Source: Streptomyces xiamenensis (GTDB lineage Bacteria; Actinomycetota; Actinomycetes; Streptomycetales; Streptomycetaceae). Taken from it: a stretch of DNA of 64,000 nt. This document shows, one piece after another, positions 12,571 to 19,571 of the stretch. The notes below the pieces were generated by a model. The model had not been told where the DNA came from. It did not search any database and saw nothing but the letters and a program-made list of their open reading frames with translations. Position numbers and translations under genes: made by a program. How positions within the stretch are numbered: the stretch's first letter is position 1; each line of letters begins with the position of its first letter. The stretch lies in NCBI RefSeq assembly GCF_000993785.3, contig NZ_CP009922.3, positions 2,914,001-2,978,000 on the forward strand, given 5' to 3'.

Positions 12571-12900
12571 CAGTTCGTGTCTGCCGGGCCCTGCGGTCTC
12601 TCTGGTTACGAGAGAAACCATAGTTTCACTGCCGCCCAATGTCTACTCCGGCCGACATAGATTTTTGGAACCCAGGCAGAGAGATAGTCGGCACAGGCCG
12701 CAGACGGGATGCCTGGCGGTCCGGCACCGCCCGCCGCCGCGGAGACGTACAGGTCCTCACCGGTCCGCAGCCGCGGGACGGGCGGTGCCGGGCGGGGTGT
12801 CGGGCAGCCGGGTCTTGGCGAAGGCGAAGTCACCGGCGGTCGGGAAGCCGGGGGAGCGCGATCTGCTGCGCGGTGCTCGGGGCGGTGCTCGCGGCGGTGG

Positions 12901-13677
12901 TCAGTCCGCGATCAGCTCGGCCGGCGGGGTGCGCTGCTCGTCCACGGGCTCGGTGCGCTCCAGCTCACCCCACACGATGTAGCGGTGCCGGGAGGTGAAC
13001 ACCGGGGTGCAGGTGGTCAGGGTGATGTACTGGCCGGCCTCGGTGGCACCGGACTCGGTGGGGATGTCCTCCAGGACGGCGGTGTTGTACCGCGAGGTCT
13101 CCGGGAGGATCGCGTAGGCCCGGTAGATGTACCAGGTGTTGCGGGTCTCGAAGACGATGGCGTCGCCTTCCTCGATCTTGTGGATGTTGTGGAACTTGGC
13201 GCCGTGGCCGTCCCGGTGCGCCGCCACCGAGAAGTTGCCCTCCTCGTCCCAGGGCATGGCGGACTCCACCGGCTCGTTGTAGTAGCCGGCCACGCCGCCG
13301 TTGAGGGTGTCGAGGTCGGTGCCCTCCAGGACCAGGATCTCGTCCTTGGTCATGGTGGGGACGTGCAGGAAGCCGATGCCGTCGGAGGGGTCGTACGCCA
13401 CCGGGTCCTCCGGGTCGGCTTCCTCGCTCTCCCAGTGGTCGCGCACGGCGTCACTGGCGCGGGACGCCTCCTGGTTGGCGACCACGTTGGTCCACCACAG
13501 CGAGTAGGCGACGAACAGGCCCAGCACGACGCCACCGGTGATGAGCAGTTCGCCGAAGACGGAGATGGCGAGCGCGACGCGGCGCCGCGCGGCGCCGGGC
13601 TGCTTGCCGGGCGGTGCGGGGACCGGCTCGGGTGCTATCTCTTCGGCGCCGGTGTCCGGTTCAGTCGACGAGGGCAT
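12901..13677 (-). CDS. srtE2: Class E sortase (SrtE2-like)
   Basis: 258 residues: a Pro-rich cytoplasmic N-terminus, one membrane helix at about 36-60 (ISVFGELLITGGVVLGLFVAY), then an extracellular sortase domain. Catalytic features are the His in VAAHRDGHG, the Cys in TLTTCTPVF and the Arg in HRYIVWG. Class E sortases of Streptomyces anchor LAXTG-type proteins such as chaplins to peptidoglycan during aerial growth. It starts 17 bases inside the end of the upstream sortase gene, so the pair is translationally coupled. The symbol follows the S. coelicolor pair and is inferred from order. Confidence 0.92.
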   Translation of the reverse strand: MPSSTEPDTGAEEIAPEPVPAPPGKQPGAARRRVALAISVFGELLITGGVVLGLFVAYSLWWTNVVANQEASRASDAVRDHWESEEADPEDPVAYDPSDGIGFLHVPTMTKDEILVLEGTDLDTLNGGVAGYYNEPVESAMPWDEEGNFSVAAHRDGHGAKFHNIHKIEEGDAIVFETRNTWYIYRAYAILPETSRYNTAVLEDIPTESGATEAGQYITLTTCTPVFTSRHRYIVWGELERTEPVDEQRTPPAELIAD

Positions 13678-14881
13678 CGGGTTTTCCTTCGCTGCGGGGA
13701 CGCTCCTCGGTCAACTGCCCCCAGACGATCATCCGGTAGGTGGAGGTGAACTCCGGTGTGCAGGTGGTGAGGGTGATGTAGCGGCCGGGTTCGGTGAAGC
13801 CGCCCTGGTCGGGCACGGCGTCGAGGACGCTGATGTTGGACGGGGAGGTGGAGTCGAGCCGGGAGGCCATCTCGTACACGTAGTACGTGGTCTCCGTCTC
13901 GATGACGATCGGGTCCCCCGGGTTGAGCTTGTTGATGAAGCGGAACGGCTCGCCGTGGGTGTTGCGGTGGCCGGCGAGGCCGAAGTTGCCCTCCTCGTCC
14001 CAGGGCATGGCGGTGGGCAGCTGGTCCTCGGCCGTGTAGTGGCCGACCATGCCCTTGTCGAGAACGGCCTTGGGGTCGACGCCCTCGGCGATGGGGGCGC
14101 GGACGTCGAGGGTGGGGAGGTAGATGATGGCGAAGCCCTCGCCGGGGGAGAAGACCCCGGCCTCGCGGTCGTCTTCTGCTTCCTCGCGCTCGCCGCTCTC
14201 GGCGCGGTCCCACTGTTCCTGGAGGGAGTCGGCCTGGCCGTTGGCGTGCGCCCTGGCCTCGACGTTGGTCCACCACAGCTGGTAGACGACGAACAGCATG
14301 AGCAGCACGCCGGTGGTGATGAACAGTTCGCCGATCACATTGCTGATGGCGGTGCCGGTCTGCTTGGCGGCCTTGGCCGCTTTGCGGCGGGCGGCGCGGC
14401 CCCCCGTCTCCGGCGGGGCCTCGGGCCGTGCCGGAGGCCGCGGCTCGGGCACCGGGGCGGCGCCGTGCCGGCCGGCGGCCCTGGCCGCCTTGCGGCGGGC
14501 GGCGCGGCCCTCGCCCGGCGGGGGCACGGGTGCGGGGGCGGCCGGGCCCTCGTCCGGCGGGACGGGCGGCAGCACGGTGGTGGCCGCCTCGTCCCCGCCG
14601 AGGTCGGCCGGGGGCCGCAGCCCCACGGTCTGCGGGTCGGCGGGGCCGCTGTCGTACGGGGCCGGCTCGTACGGGGCGTCCTGGTACGGGGTTTCGTCGT
14701 ACGGCTGCGGTGACCAGGACGGGTACGGCTCCTGGTAGGACTGCTGCTGCTGTGGGGGGTGCTGGGGTTGCGGTGCTTCCTGGTGCGGCTGCTGGGGCTG
14801 CTGGGGCTGCTGGTGCGGCGGGTAGTAGGCGTCCTCCCCGGGGTACCAGGGGCCTCCCTCTCCCCCACGCCCGTCGGTCAC
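13661..14881 (-). CDS. srtE1: Class E sortase (SrtE1-like) with long Pro/Gln-rich N-terminus
   Basis: 406 residues from the GTG at 14881, which overlaps the pabA stop by 4 bases (GTGA). Residues 1-190 are a cytoplasmic, disordered region rich in Pro, Gln and Tyr, followed by Ala/Arg-rich segments containing a repeated RAARRKAA motif. A membrane helix follows at about 200-222 (GELFITTGVLLMLFVVYQLWW). The extracellular sortase domain has the His in LAGHRNTHG, the Cys in TLTTCTPEF and the Arg in TYRMIVWG. It attaches secreted proteins with C-terminal sorting signals to the wall. No substrate gene with such a signal was recognised nearby. Confidence 0.92.
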   Translation of the reverse strand: MTDGRGGEGGPWYPGEDAYYPPHQQPQQPQQPHQEAPQPQHPPQQQQSYQEPYPSWSPQPYDETPYQDAPYEPAPYDSGPADPQTVGLRPPADLGGDEAATTVLPPVPPDEGPAAPAPVPPPGEGRAARRKAARAAGRHGAAPVPEPRPPARPEAPPETGGRAARRKAAKAAKQTGTAISNVIGELFITTGVLLMLFVVYQLWWTNVEARAHANGQADSLQEQWDRAESGEREEAEDDREAGVFSPGEGFAIIYLPTLDVRAPIAEGVDPKAVLDKGMVGHYTAEDQLPTAMPWDEEGNFGLAGHRNTHGEPFRFINKLNPGDPIVIETETTYYVYEMASRLDSTSPSNISVLDAVPDQGGFTEPGRYITLTTCTPEFTSTYRMIVWGQLTEERPRSEGKPDALVD

Positions 14882-15531
14882 GCCGCGGGCTCCTGCCGTC
14901 CGGCCCGCCCGACGACCGGGGCCAGCCCGTGCGAGCGCTCGACCGCGCCCGGATCGCCGCAGGTGGCCAGCCAGTTGGCGAGCATCCGGTGGCCGCCCTC
15001 GGTGAGCACCGACTCCGGGTGGAACTGCACGCCCTCCACGGGCAGGGTGCGGTGCCTGAGCCCCATGACGACACCCCCGGTGTGGCCGGTGACCTCGAAC
15101 TCCCGCGGCACGGTGCCCTCGGCGACCGCCAGCGAGTGGTAGCGGGTCACGGTCAGCGGGGAGGGCAGCCCCGCGAAGACACCTGCGCCGCCGTGCTCGA
15201 CCTCGGAGGTCTTGCCGTGCAGCAGCTCGGGCGCTCGCCCCACCACCCCGCCGTACGCGACCGCCATGGCCTGCAGCCCCAGGCACACCCCGAACACCGG
15301 GACGCCGGTGTCCGCGCAGTGCCGCACCATGTCGATGCACACGCCGGCCTGTTCGGGTGCGCCGGGCCCGGGGGAGAGCAGCACCCCGTCGTAGCGGTCG
15401 GCGGTGACGTCGGCGGGGCGTACGGCGTCGTTGCGCAGCACCTCGCACTCGGCGCCGAGCTGGTAGAGGTACTGGACGAGGTTGTAGACGAAGCTGTCGT
15501 AGTTGTCGACGACCAGAATGCGTGCGCTCAT
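14878..15531 (-). CDS. pabA: Aminodeoxychorismate/anthranilate synthase glutamine amidotransferase subunit
   Basis: 217 residues, class I glutamine amidotransferase. It has the N-terminal VVDNYDSFVYNLVQYL, the oxyanion LLSPGPGAPE, the nucleophile Cys in FGVCLGLQAM and the His-Glu pair in VQFHPESV. It releases ammonia from glutamine for the chorismate-using partner subunit in folate or tryptophan synthesis. M. tuberculosis has the same gene (trpG) beside DUF881 and pknB. The partner subunit is not in the window. Overlaps both neighbours (srtE1 and the 60-residue membrane protein) by a few bases. Confidence 0.93.
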   Translation of the reverse strand: MSARILVVDNYDSFVYNLVQYLYQLGAECEVLRNDAVRPADVTADRYDGVLLSPGPGAPEQAGVCIDMVRHCADTGVPVFGVCLGLQAMAVAYGGVVGRAPELLHGKTSEVEHGGAGVFAGLPSPLTVTRYHSLAVAEGTVPREFEVTGHTGGVVMGLRHRTLPVEGVQFHPESVLTEGGHRMLANWLATCGDPGAVERSHGLAPVVGRAGRQEPAA

Positions 15532-15713
15532 CAGCCGGCTGCCCCTTGTCCCTGCTCGCCGTTGATCGGCACGTCGTTGAACGGGAGGAGGGGTTCGGCC
15601 CAGGGAAAGACATAGCTGAACAGCAGATAGACGACCCCGAGGGCCAGCACCAGGGAGATCAGCGCGCGCACCAGCGTGTTGCCCGGCAGGTGCCGCCAGA
15701 TCCAGCCGTACAT
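15531..15713 (-). CDS. Small membrane protein of the sortase operon
   Basis: A 60-residue protein: short N-terminal basic segment (MYGWIWRHLPGNTLVR), one hydrophobic helix at about 17-38 (ALISLVLALGVVYLLFSYVF), then the conserved-looking tail PWAEPLLPFNDVPI. Its stop overlaps the pabA start by one base, so it leads the pabA-srtE1-srtE2 operon. Homologues occur at this place in Streptomyces; function is unknown. Confidence 0.8.
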   Translation of the reverse strand: MYGWIWRHLPGNTLVRALISLVLALGVVYLLFSYVFPWAEPLLPFNDVPINGEQGQGAAG

Positions 15714-15805
15714 GGCGTCGCTTCTCCTTCGTGTCCCGCTCCGCGCGGCGGCGCCGCGTGCCCCAAGCCTACGACGGGTGGCGGGTGCCCTTCAGAGGAT
15801 CGGGA

Positions 15806-16543
15806 TCATTCGGCCGGGCCGGCGTACTGCAGGGCGGTGGACCCGGTGTAGGCGGGCAGGGTCACGTCCGTGCCCTCCTCCACCTTCCAGCCCAGGCCGT
15901 AGGCGTCCACGTAGGCACGGTAGTTCTGGATGGTGGGGTCCTCGTCCAGGGCGGAGCGCAGCGCTTCGCGGTCGCCGACGGCGGTGACGGTGTAGGGCGG
16001 GGAGTAGAGCTGGCCCTGGAGGATGAGGGTGTTGCCGACGCAGCGCACGGCGCTGGTGGAGATGAGCCGCTGGTCCATGACCTGGATGCCCTCGGCGCCG
16101 CCGGACCACAGGGCGTTGATGACGGCCTGGAGGTCCTGCTGGTGGATGACGAGGTCGTTGGGCAGCGGGTCGGGGAGCCCGGGGAGCAGCGGTACGGCGT
16201 CGGCGGGCGCGTCGGTGAGGGTGACGGTGAGGGCGTCGCCGGTGAGTTCGCTGAGCCCGGCGGCGTCCTCGACGCGGGCGAGGCGTTCGCTGCCGGCGGG
16301 GTCGGCCGGGTTCTCGCGCTTGGTGAGGGCGTCGACCTCGGCGCGCAGCTCGGCGGCGTCGGATTCGAGGCGGGCGTTGTCGCGGCCGCGCTCCCTGATG
16401 AGGTCGGACATCTGGAGCAGGGAGTCGTCGGTGCGGATGTTGCTGCCGCCGGAGACGCTGAAGCTGACCCAGAAGAGCAGTCCGGCGAGTGCGAAGACGG
16501 TGATGGTTCCCAGCCGGGCGGGACGTATCCGGTTCACTCGCAC
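15806..16543 (-). CDS. DUF881 family membrane-anchored protein
   Basis: 245 residues from the GTG at 16543, with GGGAG just upstream. It has an N-terminal membrane helix at about 10-31 ([19 protein letters not shown]), a coiled coil at about 40-80 ([22 protein letters not shown]), and the DUF881 domain with [35 protein letters not shown] and [13 protein letters not shown]881 proteins lie beside crgA and pknB throughout actinobacteria and are presumed to act in cell-envelope growth or division. It is divergent from crgA. Confidence 0.9.
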   Translation of the reverse strand: MRVNRIRPARLGTITVFALAGLLFWVSFSVSGGSNIRTDDSLLQMSDLIRERGRDNARLESDAAELRAEVDALTKRENPADPAGSERLARVEDAAGLSELTGDALTVTLTDAPADAVPLLPGLPDPLPNDLVIHQQDLQAVINALWSGGAEGIQVMDQRLISTSAVRCVGNTLILQGQLYSPPYTVTAVGDREALRSALDEDPTIQNYRAYVDAYGLGWKVEEGTDVTLPAYTGSTALQYAGPAE

Positions 16544-16652
16544 CCCACTCCCACCCCTGGTCTCCTGTATTGGCCGTGGAAGCACTACGCTAGCTGACGA
16601 TCCCACCGCTGTGCGCGCCCCAGCCGCCGCACGATCGACAGGAGAGTCCCTC

Positions 16653-16913
16653 GTGCCGAAGTCCCGGATCCGGAAGAAGAAGGACGATTCCTTCAAGGCC
16701 CCGGAGAAGAAGGAGACCACCAGGCTGGACATGGGCGGCCGCCGGTGGGTGGCGCCGCTGATGCTGGCGATGTTCGTCATCGGCCTGGCGTGGATCGTGT
16801 TGTTCTACGTGACCCAGGGCGATCTGCCGGTGGGTGCGCTGGGCAACTGGAACATCGTCGTGGGCTTCGGCTTCATCGCCGTGGGGTTCGTCGTCTCGAC
16901 GCAGTGGAAGTGA
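16653..16913 (+). CDS. crgA: Cell division protein CrgA
   Basis: An 86-residue protein starting with GTG. It has a basic N-terminus ([12 protein letters not shown]), two membrane helices at about 34-55 ([20 protein letters not shown]) and 65-83 ([19 protein letters not shown]), and the short WxVAPLM-type entry expected of CrgA. CrgA coordinates septation with growth, affecting FtsZ rings in Streptomyces and bridging divisome proteins in mycobacteria. It is divergent from DUF881 and convergent with the rhomboid gene. The interval after it contains DnaA-box-like sites. Confidence 0.95.
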   Translation: MPKSRIRKKKDDSFKAPEKKETTRLDMGGRRWVAPLMLAMFVIGLAWIVLFYVTQGDLPVGALGNWNIVVGFGFIAVGFVVSTQWK

Positions 16914-16931
16914 CCGGGGCCACACCCTGAG

Positions 16932-17091
16932 TTATCCACACCGATCATCGGATGGGCTGTGGATAACTTGGGGCGAAGCTCCGGGCCCCGACTGCCGGGC
17001 GCTGTGCGCACACCTCGTCTGACCTGCGGAAACGTAGATGTGACGGGGGCGGTCACAGGTTGTGCACAGGTCTGATGCGACCTGTGGATAA
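16932..17091. promoter_or_regulatory. Cluster of DnaA-box-like sites
   Basis: The 184-base convergent interval between crgA and the rhomboid gene holds three exact TTATCCACA 9-mers: forward at 16932-16940 and reverse (TGTGGATAA) at 16958-16966 and 17083-17091. A near match, TTGTGCACA, lies at 17060-17068. The first two also form a 10-bp inverted repeat with a 17-base spacer, so a transcription terminator is an alternative reading of that part. TTATCCACA is the E. coli consensus; the Streptomyces consensus is TTGTCCACA. Confidence 0.65.
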
Positions 17092-17097
17092 GTAGGA

Positions 17098-17985
17098 TCA
17101 GCCCACGAGCTGCTGTGTGCGGATCACGCAGGCCACCACGATCACGGCCAGCACCACCGCACAGGTCGCGACCTGCACCGCCGTCCGCCGGGAGCGCGGC
17201 GCGTGCACCATGCCGTAGGCGATCGCCGCCCCGGCCACCAGGCCGCCGATGTGCGCCTGCCAGGCGATGCCCGACCAGGTGAACGTGATCAGCAGGTTGA
17301 TCGCCAGCAGCACCCCGATCGGCCGCATGTCGTACCGCATCCGCCGCATGAGCACGGCCGTCGCGCCGAACAGCCCGAAGATGGCCCCCGAGGCGCCCAG
17401 CGAGAGCTGATTCGGCGCCGCGAGCACGTACGACAGAGTCGAGCCGGCCAGCGCCGAGATCAGATACAGCGCGACGAACCGGAGCCGGCCGAGCGCCGCC
17501 TCCAGCTGCGGGCCCAGGAACCACAGCCCCAGCATGTTGAATCCGATGTGCCAGATCTCCTGGTGCAGGAAGGCCGAGGTCAGCATCCGGTACCACTGGC
17601 CGTCCGCGACACCGATGAAGTCCCAGCCGCCGCGCGAGGGGTCCCAGGCGTGCCCGAGCATGCCCAGATCGGTGACCAGCCGGTCACCGGCCGACAGCAC
17701 CGCGATGAACACGGCGACGTTCAGCGCCAGGATGATCTTGGTGATCAGCCGGGTGTCCGCCACCAGCGAACCGCCGGCCAGCGTGCGCGGCGCACTGGCG
17801 CGCGAGGCCGCCGAGGCGCCCTGCACACAGGACGGGCACTGATAGCCGACCGAGGCCGAGATCATGCACTCCGGGCAGATGGGACGCTCGCAGCGGGTGC
17901 AGCGGATACCGGTCTCGCGGTCCCTGTGGCGGTAGCAGACGGCCAGACCCGCGGGCGGCGGCTGCTGTCCCTGCTGCTCCGTCAT
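17098..17985 (-). CDS. Rhomboid family intramembrane serine protease with N-terminal zinc-binding domain
   Basis: 295 residues from the ATG at 17985, with GAGGGGAT upstream. Residues 13-52 contain a B-box-like metal-binding pattern (CYRHRDRETGIRCTRC, CPEC, CPSC). Six membrane helices follow, with rhomboid features: the HxxxN segment HIGFNMLGLWFLG, the serine motif LGASGAIFG and the catalytic His in AHIGGLVAGA. Rhomboids cleave membrane proteins within the bilayer. The substrate is unknown. It shares orientation with the upstream cyclophilin gene but a hairpin separates them. Confidence 0.93.
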   Translation of the reverse strand: MTEQQGQQPPPAGLAVCYRHRDRETGIRCTRCERPICPECMISASVGYQCPSCVQGASAASRASAPRTLAGGSLVADTRLITKIILALNVAVFIAVLSAGDRLVTDLGMLGHAWDPSRGGWDFIGVADGQWYRMLTSAFLHQEIWHIGFNMLGLWFLGPQLEAALGRLRFVALYLISALAGSTLSYVLAAPNQLSLGASGAIFGLFGATAVLMRRMRYDMRPIGVLLAINLLITFTWSGIAWQAHIGGLVAGAAIAYGMVHAPRSRRTAVQVATCAVVLAVIVVACVIRTQQLVG

Positions 17986-18015
17986 GACATCCCCTCGGCT
18001 CCCGGCACCATGGAT

Positions 18016-18047
18016 AGGCCCCCCTGATCCTACGGACAGGGGGGCCT
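18016..18047. terminator. Hairpin between cyclophilin and rhomboid genes
   Basis: Perfect 11-bp stem AGGCCCCCCTG/CAGGGGGGCCT (18016-18026 and 18037-18047) with a 10-base loop. It lies downstream of the minus-strand cyclophilin stop and just upstream of the rhomboid start, so it may end or attenuate transcription there. Confidence 0.65.
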
Positions 18048-18087
18048 CCATGGTTCCCGAGGTACGGGTCCGGGTGCGAGTCCCGGA

Positions 18088-18615
18088 TCAGCGGCTCTCG
18101 ATGACCACGGACTCGATCACCACGTCGTTGACGGGGCGGTCGGTCCGCGGGTTGGTCTGGGTGGTCGCGATCGCGTCCACGACCTTCTTCGACTCGTCGT
18201 TGGTGACCTCGCCGAAGATGGTGTGCTTCCCGGTCAGCCAGGTGGTCGGCGAGACCGTGATGAAGAACTGCGAGCCGTTGGTGCCCGGGCCCGCGTTGGC
18301 CATCGCCAGCAGGTAGGGCTTGGTGAAGGCCAGGTCCGGGTGGATCTCGTCCTTGAACTTGTAGCCCGGACCGCCGGTGCCGTTGCCCAGGGGGTCGCCG
18401 CCCTGGAGCATGAAGCCCTCGATCACCCGGTGGAAGACCGTGCCGTCGTACAGCTTGTCGGTGCTCTTGACGCCGGTGGCGGGGTTGACCCACTCCCGGG
18501 TGCCCTGGGCCAGCTCGGTGAAGTTCTGCACCGTCTGCGGGGCGTGGTTCGGGAAGAGCTCCAGCTCGATGTCGCCGCGGTTCGTCTTCAGAGTGGCGTA
18601 CAGCTTCTCAGCCAC
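18088..18615 (-). CDS. Cyclophilin-type peptidyl-prolyl cis-trans isomerase
   Basis: 175 residues from the GTG at 18615, which has GGAAGG nearby upstream; a longer frame exists but lacks a site. Cyclophilin features are ELFPNHAPQTVQNF, FHRVIEGFMLQGGD with the catalytic Arg, the LAMANAGPGTNGSQFFI core and HTIFGEV. There is no signal peptide, so it is cytosolic. It corresponds to the ppiA gene that flanks crgA in M. tuberculosis. It catalyses proline isomerisation during protein folding. Confidence 0.95.
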   Translation of the reverse strand: MAEKLYATLKTNRGDIELELFPNHAPQTVQNFTELAQGTREWVNPATGVKSTDKLYDGTVFHRVIEGFMLQGGDPLGNGTGGPGYKFKDEIHPDLAFTKPYLLAMANAGPGTNGSQFFITVSPTTWLTGKHTIFGEVTNDESKKVVDAIATTQTNPRTDRPVNDVVIESVVIESR

Positions 18616-18785
18616 GATGTACCTTCCGTTTACGTCAGTGACGGTGAACGATCCTGCCATGCGGTGGCGACACACCCTGCGCCCGGATGCCCGTTTCGCG
18701 TGCTGAGACCTCCCCCAAGCGGCATGATTTCCACACAAGTGGAGAGCAGGTCTTGATCGCAGAAAAGCGGTATGGAGGAGGACGT

Positions 18786-19358
18786 ATGACGCACAAGCAA
18801 GGGGTGCGGTCGGTACGCGAGCAGGCGGCCTGCTACGCGCGCGGCGCCGGCGCGTATCTGGCCCCACACGCCCAGCGCGCGGCCTGTGCCGCCCGGGACG
18901 GCATGCGGCAGGGGTTCAGCCAGGCGCGGCAGAACCTGCCCGAGGGCATGGACGCCGCCGCCGTACGTGCCGCCGAGCGGGCCCGGGTTGCCGCCATCCG
19001 CACCCGGGAGGTCGCGGGGCCACGGATCGAGGCGGCCATGGCGGCTGCCGGTCCGGCGAGCCACGAGGCCGCGGAACGGTCCACGGCGGCGCTGGCCGCG
19101 CTCCGCGGACAGGTGACCCCCCAGGAGATCCAGCAGGTCCTGCACCGCCGCCGCTGTGCGGCGCGGCGCCGGCGCCGCCTGCGGCGGCTGGGCGTGGCCG
19201 GCGCGGTGGTCGGGGTGGCGGTGGTGGCCTGGCGGCTGTGGCAGAACCAGTCCAGCCCCGACTGGCTGATGGAGCCCACCCCGCCCACGGAGATCGACGC
19301 GGCGGACTCCCCCCGGGACCCCGATGTCCTGGGCGAGGACAGCGCACCGCGCCCGTAG
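18786..19358 (+). CDS. DUF5324 family protein
   Basis: 190 residues from the ATG at 18786, with GGAGGA upstream. It is mostly amphipathic helix rich in Ala, Arg and Glu (residues 8-125), with the conserved stretch AERSTAALAALRGQVTPQEI. An Arg cluster is followed by one membrane helix at about 137-158 (LGVAGAVVGVAVVAWRLW), then NQSSPDWLMEP and an acidic tail. This matches DUF5324, found in Streptomyces beside the ppiase-crgA genes. It looks like a tail-anchored cytoplasmic coiled-coil protein. Function is unknown. It is divergent from the cyclophilin gene. Confidence 0.88.
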   Translation: MTHKQGVRSVREQAACYARGAGAYLAPHAQRAACAARDGMRQGFSQARQNLPEGMDAAAVRAAERARVAAIRTREVAGPRIEAAMAAAGPASHEAAERSTAALAALRGQVTPQEIQQVLHRRRCAARRRRRLRRLGVAGAVVGVAVVAWRLWQNQSSPDWLMEPTPPTEIDAADSPRDPDVLGEDSAPRP

Positions 19359-19500
19359 TAAGCCCTGCGGTGGACCGCCACCCGGTGGCGGCGGGGCCCG
19401 GACCCTCCCGGCCTCAGGGGCGGCGGGCGAGGAGCGCGCCTGATCCGTCCAGGACGGGACACGGTAGACCCGCCGACGGCCACCGGGACGGTCCGGATAC

Positions 19501-19540
19501 GGGTGAGGGCCCGGCAGCGTGTGCTGCCGGGCCCTCACCC
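19501..19540. terminator. Bidirectional terminator between DUF5324 and pknB
   Basis: A perfect 18-bp stem (19501-19518 and 19523-19540) with a GTGT loop, between the convergent DUF5324 and pknB genes. It is the longest perfect stem of the terminator type seen in the window. Confidence 0.85.
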
Positions 19541-19571
19541 GTGTGCTGCTCGACTCCGCGGTCGCGCGGGA

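Larger units (their letters stand above)
11987..12900 (-). promoter_or_regulatory. Long repeat-rich leader/promoter region of the MerR-like gene
   Basis: About 900 bases separate the MerR-like start from the sortase stop with no convincing gene. The part nearest the gene (to about 12660) holds a perfect 32-bp palindrome at 12013-12044 and five spaced copies of a GTCCTGCG...TACTGCTC motif (plus-strand sense) at about 12173, 12270, 12331, 12430 and 12541. An AT-richer patch at 12600-12675, with the imperfect hairpin GGTCTCTCT/AGAGAAACC, is the most promoter-like segment. From 12680 to 12900 I see only GC-rich sequence without a supported gene. Short open frames across the repeats are not convincing. 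Confidence 0.5.
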
